Shown here: positions 26,186 to 35,252 of the stretch, one piece after another
How the letters are laid out: each line of letters starts with the position of its first letter
How positions within the stretch are numbered: the stretch's first letter is position 1
Assembly (NCBI RefSeq): GCF_018390515.1
Contig: NZ_JAHBBK010000003.1
Coordinates: 682,001 to 746,000, forward strand
DNA length: 64,000 bases
Reading direction: 5' to 3'
Origin: Mucilaginibacter sp. Bleaf8
GTDB lineage: Bacteria > Bacteroidota > Bacteroidia > Sphingobacteriales > Sphingobacteriaceae
Translations under genes and position numbers: made by a program
The notes under the pieces: generated by a model
What the model saw: the letters and a program-made list of their open reading frames with translations, nothing else
The model's database searches: none
Told to the model about the DNA's origin: nothing

Positions 26186-26923
26186 ATGATCCGTTGTTTG
26201 GTAGTTGATGACGAGCCCCTGGCTCTGCATATTATTGAAGATTATATAGCCAAGGTGCCTTTTATGGAACTGGTTAAATCAACCACCAGCCCTATTGAGG
26301 CGCTTACCCTGGTACAGGACGGCGGCATCGACCTCGTTTTTCTGGATGTACAGATGCCCGAGCTGACCGGTATACAGTTTTTACGTATTGCCAATGGTAA
26401 AGCCAAGGTGATACTTACCACAGCTTATCCACAGTATGCACTGGAAGGTTATGACCTGGATGCGGTTGATTATCTGTTAAAGCCCATTGCGTTCGATCGT
26501 TTTTTCAAAGCGGCTCAGAAAGTACAGGCAGTTTTGCAACCTGCAGCAAAAATAGTTGAGAAAGAAGAGCCTGCACCTGTACAACAGCCACAGCAAGACT
26601 TTGTGAATGATTTCATTTTTGTGAAAACCGAACACAAAATACAGAAGGTTTACTTGCACAACATTCTGTTTATTGAAGGCTTAAAAGATTACATATCTAT
26701 ATTTACACCTACCGAGCGCATCATTACCCTGCAAAATATGAAGAAGGTAGAGGATGCCCTGCCCGAACCGCATTTTATACGGGTGCACCGGTCTTATATT
26801 GTAGCGCTAAACAAAATTGATAGCATTGAGCGCAGCCGCATTTGTATAGGCGACAAGATTATCCCCATAGGCGATACTTATCGCGATGAATTTTTTAAGG
26901 TGATCGAAGAAAAGAATATTTAG
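26186..26923 (+). CDS. LytTR-family response regulator
   Basis: This 245-residue protein has a receiver domain (1-120) with the acidic pair in VVDDEP, the phosphoacceptor Asp in VFLDVQMPELTG, Thr in ILTTAY and Lys in LLKPI. After a proline-rich linker comes a LytTR DNA-binding domain (about 145-243, IFVKTEHKIQKVYLHNILFIE and FIRVHRSYIVALNKID). It pairs with the LytS kinase. Its likely target is the divergent ABC exporter. The stop codon TAG is the first three bases of a GC-rich repeat element. Confidence 0.94.
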   Translation: MIRCLVVDDEPLALHIIEDYIAKVPFMELVKSTTSPIEALTLVQDGGIDLVFLDVQMPELTGIQFLRIANGKAKVILTTAYPQYALEGYDLDAVDYLLKPIAFDRFFKAAQKVQAVLQPAAKIVEKEEPAPVQQPQQDFVNDFIFVKTEHKIQKVYLHNILFIEGLKDYISIFTPTERIITLQNMKKVEDALPEPHFIRVHRSYIVALNKIDSIERSRICIGDKIIPIGDTYRDEFFKVIEEKNI

Positions 26924-26948
26924 CCCCCGGCCCCCTGAAGGGGGAGTA
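26921..26948. repeat. GC-rich palindromic element, copy 1
   Basis: TAGCCCCCGGCCCCCTGAAG followed by GGGGGAG. The first three bases are the stop codon of the LytTR gene. A second, inverted copy lies at 27008-27034 and a third inside a gene at 41918-41943. Confidence 0.7.
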
Positions 26949-26951
26949 GTA

Positions 26952-26990
26952 AATGCAAAAGGCCCGCTTGTTTAGCGGGCCTTTTGCATT
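26952..26990. terminator. Bidirectional terminator between LytTR and acyltransferase genes
   Basis: A perfect 17-bp stem (26952-26968 with 26974-26990) with a 5-base loop, GC-rich at the top and T/A-rich at the base. It lies between convergent genes and between two copies of the GC-rich element. Confidence 0.9.
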
Positions 26991-27007
26991 GATATGGGGT
27001 TTTTAAA

Positions 27008-27034
27008 AACTCCCCTCTATGGGGCCAGGGGGCT
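27008..27034. repeat. GC-rich palindromic element, copy 2 (inverted)
   Basis: On the minus strand it reads TAGCCCCCTGGCCCCATAGA then GGGGAGT. It encodes the last five residues and the stop codon (27017-27019) of the acyltransferase gene. Confidence 0.7.
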
Positions 27035-27760
27035 AACCTTTTTCCTGATTTCTTCTTCAACTTGGCTCACTACGGCATCAACGGGCTGGCCATTGGGCTC
27101 AATAGGGGCAAGTATTTCAAATTTAAGGTGTTCAAAGGAGCTCAATGGGTAAATACCATAGCGTACCATTTTCCAGGCGTTGTTAATAGCCACCGGAACC
27201 AGCAGCGCGTTGGGGCACTTTTTTAAAATCGTAGCTACTCCGGCCGATTGAAACTTGCGTACATGGCCGTCTTTAGAGCGCGTGCCTTCCGGGAATATCA
27301 CGGTAGACCAGTTATTGCTTTTCATGCGTTCGCCCAGTTTTACCAGCTCCATAATAGATTGGCGAGGATCCTTACGGTCTATGTTAGCGCCGCCGCCTAC
27401 TTTAAGGTTGTACGATATGGATGGGATACCTTTGGTTAGCTCAATTTTGGAAATGAACTTGGCATGGTACCGGCGCAGGTGAAAAATCATGGGCGGTATA
27501 TCGTACATGCTTTGGTGATTGGCAATAAATATGATGGGCCGGCCCTCGGGAAGGCTTTGACGGTTAATAAAGCTTACACGGTTGCCCAGCAGGTAATAAG
27601 TGCTGGTCAAAAAGTAGTTCAATATATCAACCGAGCGTTTGTGTGCAGCATAACCGAAAAAGCGGTAGCATATCCATTGTATGGGCTGGAAAATAACCAG
27701 CAGTAAGCCGAAGGCGGGATAATGTATGGCAGATAAAATATAACCGAAAAACTTCTTCAT
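27017..27760 (-). CDS. 1-acyl-sn-glycerol-3-phosphate acyltransferase (PlsC-like)
   Basis: This 247-residue protein has an N-terminal membrane helix pair and a PlsC domain with NHQSMYD (the H-x4-D catalytic motif), then FPEGTRSKDG for substrate phosphate binding and a VPVAI segment. It adds the second acyl chain to lysophosphatidic acid in membrane lipid synthesis. The last residues (SPLAP) and the stop codon are encoded by the GC-rich repeat copy 2, so the original C-terminus may have been altered. It lies 80 bases after the NUDIX gene and may share its transcript. Confidence 0.92.
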   Translation of the reverse strand: MKKFFGYILSAIHYPAFGLLLVIFQPIQWICYRFFGYAAHKRSVDILNYFLTSTYYLLGNRVSFINRQSLPEGRPIIFIANHQSMYDIPPMIFHLRRYHAKFISKIELTKGIPSISYNLKVGGGANIDRKDPRQSIMELVKLGERMKSNNWSTVIFPEGTRSKDGHVRKFQSAGVATILKKCPNALLVPVAINNAWKMVRYGIYPLSSFEHLKFEILAPIEPNGQPVDAVVSQVEEEIRKKVSPLAP

Positions 27761-27839
27761 GAACCGGCAAAGTTAAAAAAGAGAGCTAACACTCAATAAT
27801 ACAGATTGCAGGAAATCATTCACGCTAAAACCTGTTTTG

Positions 27840-28433
27840 TTACAATTGTAAGGGCTGGCCTGCCTGGCCGGCTTGTATCTTTCCTTCCAGTATCAGTAAT
27901 TGTACGCGCAATATAGCTGCTACGGCAAGCGAGTCGGTAATTTCGCTGTTGCATACCATTCTATAGGCTTCGCTGAATGGCATTTTACGAATCTCTATCT
28001 GCTCCGTTTCTTCGGGTTCGGCTTCAAATTGCTCCAATCCCTGAGCCAGGTAAATATGGCCAAACTCATCGCCCACCGAGTTGGATAGGTGGAAATCATT
28101 TAGCTTGGTCCAGTAACGGGCTTTCAGGCCGGTTTCTTCCAGCAACTCACGTTTGGCCGAATCGAGCGGGGCGGTACCCAGCGGGCCGCCGCCCTCGGGT
28201 ATTTCCCAACTGTACTGGTTCAGTACAAAACGGTACTGGCCTACCAGGTAGGTGTTCAGCTCGTCATCAAGCGCTATCACGCCTATTGCCCGGTTCTTGT
28301 AATGAATTTTACCATAAATGCCCGGATTGCCTGATGGGTTGGTTACCTCATAATGCGTTAAGTTTATCCAGGGGTTATCGTAAACTTCCTTTTCCGAAGT
28401 TATTTTCCACGGGTTATGATCGGTATTGTGCAT
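27840..28433 (-). CDS. NUDIX hydrolase (ADP-ribose pyrophosphatase-like)
   Basis: This 197-residue protein has the Nudix box near residues 80-105: after IPEGGG comes AKRELLEETGL, which keeps the metal-binding R-E-x-x-E-E core. The Glu normally eight positions before the REL Arg is Thr here. The VGQYRFVLNQYSWEIPEGG and DEFGHIYLA segments are those of ADP-sugar pyrophosphatases, so hydrolysis of ADP-ribose or a similar dinucleotide is likely. It is cytoplasmic. It is divergent from gcvP and upstream of the acyltransferase gene. Confidence 0.9.
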   Translation of the reverse strand: MHNTDHNPWKITSEKEVYDNPWINLTHYEVTNPSGNPGIYGKIHYKNRAIGVIALDDELNTYLVGQYRFVLNQYSWEIPEGGGPLGTAPLDSAKRELLEETGLKARYWTKLNDFHLSNSVGDEFGHIYLAQGLEQFEAEPEETEQIEIRKMPFSEAYRMVCNSEITDSLAVAAILRVQLLILEGKIQAGQAGQPLQL

Positions 28434-28528
28434 AGGTGTGGTAAATGTAATAATTGGAGGCCAAAAGCATGCTAAAATTTAGCATTAAAAAGGCAGTTGC
28501 AAGGCAAGTGTAAGTATTTGTTTACGCA

Positions 28529-28559
28529 TTGTTAGTCAATTGTTAAAAGCGTACCTTTG
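28529..28559 (+). promoter_or_regulatory. Promoter of gcvP
   Basis: TTG (28529-28531), 20 bases and TACCTTTG (28552-28559) match the Bacteroidota promoter. The ATG at 28588 lies 28 bases past the -7 box; an in-frame TTG at 28540 lies inside the promoter and is excluded. Confidence 0.65.
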
Positions 28560-28587
28560 CAGCAAAAAACAGAGGGTCTCCCGTTTC

Positions 28588-31497
28588 ATGAAACTGAATA
28601 TCGATTACCAGGAAAAATTTCAAGCCCGTCACATTGCCCCAAATGAGGCCGATACGGCTAAGATGCTGAAAACTGTTGGTGTAAATTCATTGGATGAGCT
28701 GATTGAGCAAACCATTCCGGCTAAAATCAGGCTGCAAAAACCATTGAATCTGCCCGCTGCAAAAAGCGAGTTCGATTATCTGAACACCCTGAAGCAAACC
28801 GCTTCAAAAAACAAAGTTTTCAAATCATTTATTGGCCAGGGCTATTATGATGTGATTGTACCGGGCGTTATCCAGCGCAACATACTGGAAAACCCGGGAT
28901 GGTATACGCAATATACGCCTTACCAAGCCGAAATTGCACAGGGCCGTTTACAGGCGCTGTTAAATTTCCAAACCATGGTGATCGACCTGACCGGTATGGA
29001 AATTGCCAACGCATCATTGCTTGATGAAGGTACGGCTGCTGCCGAGGCTATGTTTATGCAGTACACGTTGCGTAAAAATCAAAAAGCCAACGTGTTTTTC
29101 GTTTCTGAGGAGCTGTTTCCGCAAACTATCGATATCTTAAAAACCCGTTCAGAACCTTACGGTATCCAATTGGTAATTGGTGATCACCGTACGGTTGAAC
29201 TGACCGAGGATATGTTTGGTGCTATTGTGCAGTATCCGGCAAAAGATGGCGCCGTATATAACTATGCCGATTTTGCCGCACAAGCCCACGCTAAAAATAT
29301 TAAATTAACTGTTGTTGCCGACCTGCTGAGCTTAACCTTGTTAACGCCTCCGGGTGAGTGGGGCGCCGATATTGTGGTGGGTACCAGCCAGCGTTTTGGC
29401 GTGCCAATGGGCTTTGGCGGTCCGCACGCAGCATTTTTTGCTACTAAAGAAGAGTATAAGCGCTCAATGCCGGGCCGTATTATCGGTGTTACCATTGATA
29501 GCGCCGGCGATTATGCCCTGCGTATGGCACTGCAAACCCGCGAGCAGCACATCCGCCGCGATAAAGCAACTTCCAACATTTGTACCGCACAGGCATTGCT
29601 GGCTATTATGGCCGGTATGTATGCCGCATATCATGGCCCTAAAGGTTTAAAACTGATTGCCGAGCGTGTGCACGGCTTATCTATCCTGTTAGCGCAAAGT
29701 CTGGAGCAGTTGGGTTATCAGCAACTGAATGTGGCTTACTTTGATACCGTTAAATTTGATTTAGGTATTTTGGCTGGCCCGGTACATGCCGAAGCTCTGA
29801 ACAACGAGATGAACCTGAACTACAATGGTTCAATGGTAACCATCTCGCTTGATGAAACTACTTCGGTTGAAGATATCAAAACCATCATCCGTTTCTTTGC
29901 CAAAGTAAAAGGCAAAAACCTGAATGATGTAGGTTTTGACGAACTGAAAAATAACGTAGAAACGGTTATTCCTGCCGAATTACAGCGTCAGTCAGCTTAC
30001 TTAACGCACCAGGTGTTCAACGCACATCACTCTGAGCATGAGATGCTGCGTTACATTAAATCGTTGGAAGCAAAAGATTTATCTCTTTGTGATTCCATGA
30101 TTCCGCTGGGTTCATGTACCATGAAACTGAATGCAACCACCGAGATGATTCCCGTTACCTGGGCAGAATTGGGTCGTATGCACCCCTTTGCACCGGCCGA
30201 CCAGACCGGTGGTTATATGCAACTGTTTGATGAACTGAACCAGTGGCTGAGCGAAATTACCGGCTTTGCCGCCATGAGCTTACAGCCAAATGCTGGTGCA
30301 CAAGGCGAGTACGCTGGCTTAATGGTAATCCGCGCTTATCATCAGGACAGGGGCGATCATCACCGTAATGTGGCCCTGATCCCGGCTTCGGCCCACGGTA
30401 CCAACCCTGCATCAGCAGCGATGGCCGGCATGAAGATCGTAGTTGTAAAATGCGACGAAAGCGGTAATATCGATGTTGCCGATCTGAAAGCGAAAGCCGA
30501 ACAATATAAAAACGAATTATCGTGCCTAATGGTAACTTACCCATCAACCCACGGTGTTTATGAAGAAGCGATCATCGAAATCTGTGAGGTTATTCACCAG
30601 AATGGCGGACAGGTTTACATGGATGGCGCTAATATGAATGCACAGGTAGGCTTAACCAGCCCGGCCAATATCGGTGCCGATGTTTGCCACCTGAACTTGC
30701 ACAAAACCTTCTGTATTCCGCACGGTGGCGGTGGCCCTGGTATGGGTCCAATTGGTGTGGCTAAGCACCTGGTGCCTTACCTGCCCGGCCATGCTGTGGT
30801 GAATATCGATCAAGGTAAATCTATCCCGGCTGTATCCGCAGCACCATGGGGTTCAGCATCTATTCTAGTCATTTCGCACGCTTACATCGCCATGATGGGT
30901 GCTGATGGTTTAACCAATGCTACCAAATACGCCATCCTGAATGCTAACTATATCAAAGCCCGTTTAGAGAAGCATTATCCGGTACTGTACGCAGGTGCTA
31001 ACGGCCGTTGCGCGCACGAAATGATTTTGGATTGTCGTAGCTTTAAAAACTTTGGTATCGAAGTAACTGATATCGCTAAACGTTTAATGGATTATGGTTT
31101 CCATGCGCCAACCGTATCGTTCCCGGTAGCGGGCACGCTGATGGTGGAGCCAACCGAATCAGAACCTAAGCACGAGCTGGATCGTTTTTGCGATGCCATG
31201 ATCTCTATCCGTCATGAAATTGAGGATGTAGAAAAAGGCCTGTCAGACAAAGCTAATAACCCGTTGAAAAATGCACCGCATACCGTAGCCGTAATTACCG
31301 GCAATGAGTGGGCGCATCCATACACCCGCCAAAAAGCAGCCTTCCCGCTGCCTTATGTAGCGGCTCACAAATTCTGGCCATCCGTTGGTCGGGTAAACGA
31401 CACCTACGGTGATCGTACCCTCATCTGCTCTTGCCCACCGCTAAGCGAGTACGAGTTTGAAGAAACAGAAGTGAATACCCCTGAGTGGGGTACCTGA
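28588..31497 (+). CDS. gcvP: Glycine dehydrogenase (decarboxylating), P protein
   Basis: This 969-residue protein is the full-length single-chain P protein of the glycine cleavage system. It has two PLP-enzyme-like halves: the N-terminal half (about 1-440) includes [21 protein letters not shown], and the C-terminal half (about 450-960) includes the PLP Lys at residue about 706 in [17 protein letters not shown]. It decarboxylates glycine and passes the aminomethyl group to the lipoyl H protein. gcvH and gcvT are not in this window. It would process glycine made by the Kbl pathway. A perfect terminator follows. Confidence 0.97.
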   Translation: MKLNIDYQEKFQARHIAPNEADTAKMLKTVGVNSLDELIEQTIPAKIRLQKPLNLPAAKSEFDYLNTLKQTASKNKVFKSFIGQGYYDVIVPGVIQRNILENPGWYTQYTPYQAEIAQGRLQALLNFQTMVIDLTGMEIANASLLDEGTAAAEAMFMQYTLRKNQKANVFFVSEELFPQTIDILKTRSEPYGIQLVIGDHRTVELTEDMFGAIVQYPAKDGAVYNYADFAAQAHAKNIKLTVVADLLSLTLLTPPGEWGADIVVGTSQRFGVPMGFGGPHAAFFATKEEYKRSMPGRIIGVTIDSAGDYALRMALQTREQHIRRDKATSNICTAQALLAIMAGMYAAYHGPKGLKLIAERVHGLSILLAQSLEQLGYQQLNVAYFDTVKFDLGILAGPVHAEALNNEMNLNYNGSMVTISLDETTSVEDIKTIIRFFAKVKGKNLNDVGFDELKNNVETVIPAELQRQSAYLTHQVFNAHHSEHEMLRYIKSLEAKDLSLCDSMIPLGSCTMKLNATTEMIPVTWAELGRMHPFAPADQTGGYMQLFDELNQWLSEITGFAAMSLQPNAGAQGEYAGLMVIRAYHQDRGDHHRNVALIPASAHGTNPASAAMAGMKIVVVKCDESGNIDVADLKAKAEQYKNELSCLMVTYPSTHGVYEEAIIEICEVIHQNGGQVYMDGANMNAQVGLTSPANIGADVCHLNLHKTFCIPHGGGGPGMGPIGVAKHLVPYLPGHAVVNIDQGKSIPAVSAAPWGSASILVISHAYIAMMGADGLTNATKYAILNANYIKARLEKHYPVLYAGANGRCAHEMILDCRSFKNFGIEVTDIAKRLMDYGFHAPTVSFPVAGTLMVEPTESEPKHELDRFCDAMISIRHEIEDVEKGLSDKANNPLKNAPHTVAVITGNEWAHPYTRQKAAFPLPYVAAHKFWPSVGRVNDTYGDRTLICSCPPLSEYEFEETEVNTPEWGT

Positions 31498-31512
31498 TTC
31501 TGAATCGTCATT

Positions 31513-31553
31513 AAAAACAACAAAGGCTCCTTTTAGGAGCCTTTGTTGTTTTT
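31513..31553. terminator. Terminator after gcvP
   Basis: A perfect 18-bp stem (31513-31530 with 31536-31553), 5-base loop, T-run on the right and A-run on the left, so it can serve gcvP and the convergent trehalase gene. Confidence 0.9.
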
Positions 31554-31580
31554 ACAGGAAGTCGCTGCAAATAAATACTC

Positions 31581-33137
31581 TCATTTCATCCCGTACAAAT
31601 TCATTAGTTTCAATAACACCCCATTCGTCCACCCGAAGCCGTCCTGCAAAGGATATTCACCGCCGCCTGCTTTGGCATTCTGGTTTTCGGTGTCATACTT
31701 TTCCAAAAGTTTGCCGCTGCGGTTAAATTCGCTGATGTTAAGTTTTATCCAGCGTTGGGCTATGGTTTGTGCAAGTGCAGTTTGTTTGTAGTTACGCAAT
31801 CCCATAATAGTAACGTATTGCAAAGGTGCCCAACCGTTGGGGCGGTCCCATTGCTGGCCGGTTTTACTTAGGGTGGTGGCTACGCCGCCTGCCATCGCAA
31901 ATTTGTTTTTAATTATCGCAGCAACTTTAGTGGCTTGCTGGCTGGTAGCTATATTTAAAAATAACGGATAAGCGGTAGCTATAGTAGGCTGTGTAGCCTG
32001 TTTCTGTTGCTGCCAGTTGTAATCAACAAAAGCATTTGCCTGGGCGCTCCAACAATATTTCAATATGGCGTTTTTACGTTTGGCTGCCTTGCCGGTATAT
32101 TCGGTAGCTGCCTTTGTATTACCGCTTGCCTGGTAGGAGCGGGCAATGATGTTTTCCAGTTTGTACAACAAGCAATTTAAATCAACCGGTACAAAGCTGG
32201 TGGTTTGTATGGTTTGCAGCGTTTTGCCATCGGCCATCCACCGGCTGCTAAAATCCCAGCCTGATTCGGCCGCTGCCCGTATGTTGCGGTAAAAATCAGC
32301 AGACTTTTGTTGGCTGGTTTTGGCAGCCAGCACGTCCTCCCGGTACGATTCTTCGCGGGGCTGCGTACTGCTATCCCAATAGCGGTTCAGCAAACTGCCA
32401 TTCGGTAGCCGTACTGCATGGGCATAAGCCTGGTTGCTTTTCAATGTATTACTGCCCTGCATCCAAAACTGATATTCTTTTATAAGCTGCGGCCGGTATT
32501 TGATTAAGGCTTTGTTGCCCTGATGTGAAGCCAGCAATTCAACCATTAAGGCAAAGTAAGGTGGCTGAGAGCGACTCAGATAGTAGCTGCGGTTCCCATT
32601 AGGTATGTGCCCGTACGTGTCAATCAGGTACGCAAAGTTTTTTACCATGTTTTCAATGGTAGTGTACCGTTTTGCTTCGTTCAGCCCCAGCATAGTAAAG
32701 TAGGAGTCCCAGTAATAAATTTCGCGAAAGCGGCCACCGGGTACAATATAGCGGTTGGGTAAAGGTAACAGCGAAGTGCCTTTGGCCGTGTCGGCTACGT
32801 GCTGCAGTACCGTCCATAAGGTATCAATATGTTGTCTGATGCCGGCTTTAATATCACTGCGGTAAGGCGTGCCGCTTTCGGCAGGTGCTGTAAAATTGTA
32901 TCTTACAAAATCTTTGAGGTTAAACCCGGCTACATCTTTCTGACTTTGATAGTCCTGCAAAATTATCTCCGGCTTCCTTTTAGGTGTTGCATCCGGAAAA
33001 GTTTTGCCATCAGTGTAAACTTGTTGCATCTGTACGGTGTCAAACAAGTCTGGATATAGTTGGGCAGGTGTTTTTATTTGTGCTACAGCAGGTAGTACAA
33101 ACAAAATAAATAGAGGAATAAAAACGATTCTTTTCAT
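31581..33137 (-). CDS. Periplasmic alpha,alpha-trehalase (GH37)
   Basis: This 518-residue protein has a signal peptide (MKRIVFIPLFILFVLPAVAQ). GH37 signatures are clear: PGGRFREIYYWDSYFTMLG (signature 1) and QWDRPNGWAPLQY (signature 2), with SGWDFSSRW in between. It splits trehalose into two glucose molecules outside the inner membrane. The length fits bacterial TreA. It is divergent from the YceI-like gene with a 122-base gap. Confidence 0.94.
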   Translation of the reverse strand: MKRIVFIPLFILFVLPAVAQIKTPAQLYPDLFDTVQMQQVYTDGKTFPDATPKRKPEIILQDYQSQKDVAGFNLKDFVRYNFTAPAESGTPYRSDIKAGIRQHIDTLWTVLQHVADTAKGTSLLPLPNRYIVPGGRFREIYYWDSYFTMLGLNEAKRYTTIENMVKNFAYLIDTYGHIPNGNRSYYLSRSQPPYFALMVELLASHQGNKALIKYRPQLIKEYQFWMQGSNTLKSNQAYAHAVRLPNGSLLNRYWDSSTQPREESYREDVLAAKTSQQKSADFYRNIRAAAESGWDFSSRWMADGKTLQTIQTTSFVPVDLNCLLYKLENIIARSYQASGNTKAATEYTGKAAKRKNAILKYCWSAQANAFVDYNWQQQKQATQPTIATAYPLFLNIATSQQATKVAAIIKNKFAMAGGVATTLSKTGQQWDRPNGWAPLQYVTIMGLRNYKQTALAQTIAQRWIKLNISEFNRSGKLLEKYDTENQNAKAGGGEYPLQDGFGWTNGVLLKLMNLYGMK

Positions 33138-33228
33138 AGTATCAGATCAGTTATTAAACTATTAACATTTAAAATTGTCAGAATAAAGCAAAGAAAATAT
33201 ATATGTTTAAACATGTAATTTTAATAAG

Positions 33229-33236
33229 TATATTTG
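33229..33236 (+). promoter_or_regulatory. Putative -7 promoter element of the YceI gene
   Basis: TATATTTG matches TAnnTTTG 23 bases before ATG 33260. It rules out an earlier in-frame ATG at 33203, which would lie upstream of the transcript start. Confidence 0.6.
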
Positions 33237-33259
33237 CATCCATAAATCAGAAACAGAAA

Positions 33260-33856
33260 ATGAAAAAGATCACAGCCCTTTTCACAGCAGTTATGGCGGT
33301 TGCCTTAGTTGCCTTCAAACCTATCGCTCCGGTAGCTTACAAAGTTGATACTCAAAAAAGCAAAATTGAGTGGACCGGTAAAAAAGTATTAGGCTCACAT
33401 AGTGGTACCATCAAATTATCATCAGGTACAATTACTGCTAACGGTAAAGTGCCAACCGGCGGTACATTTGTTATTGACATGAACAGTATGGAAAATACCG
33501 ATTTGCCAGATGCTGAAAGCAAAGGTAAATTGTTAGGTCACTTAAAATCTGATGATTTCTTTGGCGTGTCTAAATATCCAACTGCAACTTTCGTAGCTAC
33601 TAAAATTGCACCTGCAGGTGGCAACAATGTGAATGTAACCGGTAACTTAACCATTAAAGGCAAAACTGAAGCTATTTCTTTCCCTGCTAAATATGTACAA
33701 GCAGGTAATACTATAACTGTTACTGCTAATGAGGTAAAAGTAAACCGTACTAAATATGATATTAAATACGGTTCAAAAAGCTTTTTCGAGAGCATTGGCG
33801 ATAAAGCTATCGATGACGACTTTTTATTGAATATAAATTTGGTAGCTACCCGCTAA
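33260..33856 (+). CDS. YceI-family periplasmic protein
   Basis: This 198-residue protein starts at ATG 33260. It has an N-terminal signal peptide (MKKITALFTAVMAVALVAF). The mature part is the YceI lipocalin-like barrel: YKVDTQKSKIEWTGKKVLGSH, then GTFVIDMNSM, HLKSDDFFGVSKYPTATFV, and the NLTIKGKTEAISFP segment. These proteins bind isoprenoid-like lipids in the periplasm; the ligand here is unknown. Base use is slightly more A/T-rich than its neighbours, as often in highly expressed genes. A terminator follows. Confidence 0.93.
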   Translation: MKKITALFTAVMAVALVAFKPIAPVAYKVDTQKSKIEWTGKKVLGSHSGTIKLSSGTITANGKVPTGGTFVIDMNSMENTDLPDAESKGKLLGHLKSDDFFGVSKYPTATFVATKIAPAGGNNVNVTGNLTIKGKTEAISFPAKYVQAGNTITVTANEVKVNRTKYDIKYGSKSFFESIGDKAIDDDFLLNINLVATR

Positions 33857-33885
33857 CTTTTCATATTTACCAAGCGTATACAGAG

Positions 33886-33922
33886 ATCCTGGTTGTGTTG
33901 AACGCAGCCAGGATTTTTGTTT
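33886..33922 (+). terminator. Terminator after the YceI gene
   Basis: ATCCTGGTTGTGTT (33886-33899) pairs with AACGCAGCCAGGAT (33901-33914) with two G-U pairs; the innermost pairs open to form the loop. A T-run follows. Confidence 0.8.
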
Positions 33923-33973
33923 TAGAACTATTTGGAGTAAAACATTTGAATTTAAGTTCCGTATAAGTAGAGT

Positions 33974-34405
33974 ATGATGACGAACCCAGCCAAGCCTTTG
34001 AGTATTTTACTCGTAGATGATGACGAAATAAACAACTTTATCTCAATTAAACTGATTAAGAAAGCGCTGGCACACACAGAAATTAATGCCTGTTTGGATG
34101 GTAGCTATGCAATAAACCAACTAATTGAGATACAGCGGGAAAACCCTGAAAATTTGCCCGACTATATCCTGCTCGACATCAATATGCCTATCATGAACGG
34201 CTGGGAATTTTTGGACGAATACAAACGCCTGGGTATCGATCCGCTTGGCAAATCCAAAATTTACATTATCTCCTCATCCGTTTTCAGTAACGATATCAAT
34301 AAAGCTAAATCTTACTCCCTGGTAAAAGATTTTATTTCCAAACCATTAAATATTGACCGCATAAAACAGCTTTTTGCTGTTGACAGCGAAGCTACAAGTT
34401 CGTAA
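33974..34405 (+). CDS. Stand-alone response-regulator receiver protein
   Basis: This 143-residue single receiver domain has no output domain. The acidic residues are in LLVDDDEIN, the phosphoacceptor Asp in YILLDINMPIMNGWEF, Ser in YIISSSV and Lys in DFISKPL. Such CheY/Spo0F-like proteins pass phosphate to or from partner kinases. No kinase lies beside it. Its last 14 bases overlap the 3' end of the convergent metallo-hydrolase gene. Confidence 0.92.
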   Translation: MMTNPAKPLSILLVDDDEINNFISIKLIKKALAHTEINACLDGSYAINQLIEIQRENPENLPDYILLDINMPIMNGWEFLDEYKRLGIDPLGKSKIYIISSSVFSNDINKAKSYSLVKDFISKPLNIDRIKQLFAVDSEATSS

Positions 34406-35162
34406 TATTAAACGTATCCTGTTGGTGGCTTACCCTGCCAACGGCAACTGTTTTAGCATGATAAAATAAGCAAATCCAGCCTTCGTCAGCTGCTTTTTTG
34501 CCATATTCGTCACGCAGTTCCATGGCTTTGCGGCCGTCATAGTCATATTTGGCGGCAAACCTGCGTAGCAATTGTTCCGGCTCGGGTAATTCATCCCCGC
34601 CAAAAAAGCATTTATCGCCGCCCTCTTCCATCCAGAACACCTGGTGATACTGGGTGTGGCCGCCAGATAATTCATAACGTATGCCAGGCCTCACTTCGCC
34701 CGATCCTTCTACAAATTCTATTTTAGCTGATTTTTGCAGCGTTTCACATATAAACTGATGATAGGATGTGGATTGCCCCGACATGGCATAATCCCATTCG
34801 CCTTTTTGTATAACATGTACTGCCTGCGGAAAGCTGGGCTCCAGTTTACCGTTACGTTCAACTACTAGTCCGCTTGCATGGTCATTGTGCAGGTGCGACA
34901 TCAGTACCAGCGTAACCTCGCCTGGTGCGAAGCCGGCATCACGAATATGCTGATGCAGTTGCAGTTCGCCCTGCTCATCTTTCATGCCCAGGCCAGCATC
35001 CAGCACCATTAAATCGCGCTCGGTTTTAACTAAAAACGGGTTAACGTGAATAAAGAGCGAGCCCGGGCGGTCTTTTGCATTATCGGTAACCGGATTAAAA
35101 GGAACAAACTTTTTAGAAGAGTCAACCGAGTATGAGCCTTCACCTAATGCAAAAATTTCCAT
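34392..35162 (-). CDS. Metallo-beta-lactamase-fold hydrolase
   Basis: This 256-residue protein has the H-x-H-x-D-H motif in SHLHNDHASG, a further His in SGGHTQYH, an Asp in FFGGDELP and a late His in LFYHAKTVAVG. It lacks a signal peptide, so it is cytoplasmic and not a secreted beta-lactamase. It resembles lactonase/glyoxalase II type members but the substrate is unknown. The 3' end overlaps the receiver gene by 14 bases on the opposite strand, with no terminator between them. Confidence 0.88.
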   Translation of the reverse strand: MEIFALGEGSYSVDSSKKFVPFNPVTDNAKDRPGSLFIHVNPFLVKTERDLMVLDAGLGMKDEQGELQLHQHIRDAGFAPGEVTLVLMSHLHNDHASGLVVERNGKLEPSFPQAVHVIQKGEWDYAMSGQSTSYHQFICETLQKSAKIEFVEGSGEVRPGIRYELSGGHTQYHQVFWMEEGGDKCFFGGDELPEPEQLLRRFAAKYDYDGRKAMELRDEYGKKAADEGWICLFYHAKTVAVGRVSHQQDTFNITNL

Positions 35163-35194
35163 AATAATATGATGTATGCGTATGTTTAGAAATG

Positions 35195-35202
35195 TAACTT
35201 TG
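35195..35202 (+). promoter_or_regulatory. Putative -7 promoter element of recJ
   Basis: TAACTTTG matches TAnnTTTG, about 50 bases before the recJ ATG. The -33 element is weak. Confidence 0.45.
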
Positions 35203-35252
35203 TTGGTTTAATAAACCTGTATTATATATTTACTGTTTCAGAATACAAAAAT

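Noticed and set aside
26952..26990. Possible small RNA gene between the LytTR and acyltransferase genes
   Set aside because: The perfect 17-bp stem between convergent genes is fully explained as a bidirectional terminator.
34392..35162. Secreted beta-lactamase (resistance gene)
   Set aside because: There is no signal peptide and the motif context is that of general cytoplasmic MBL-fold hydrolases.
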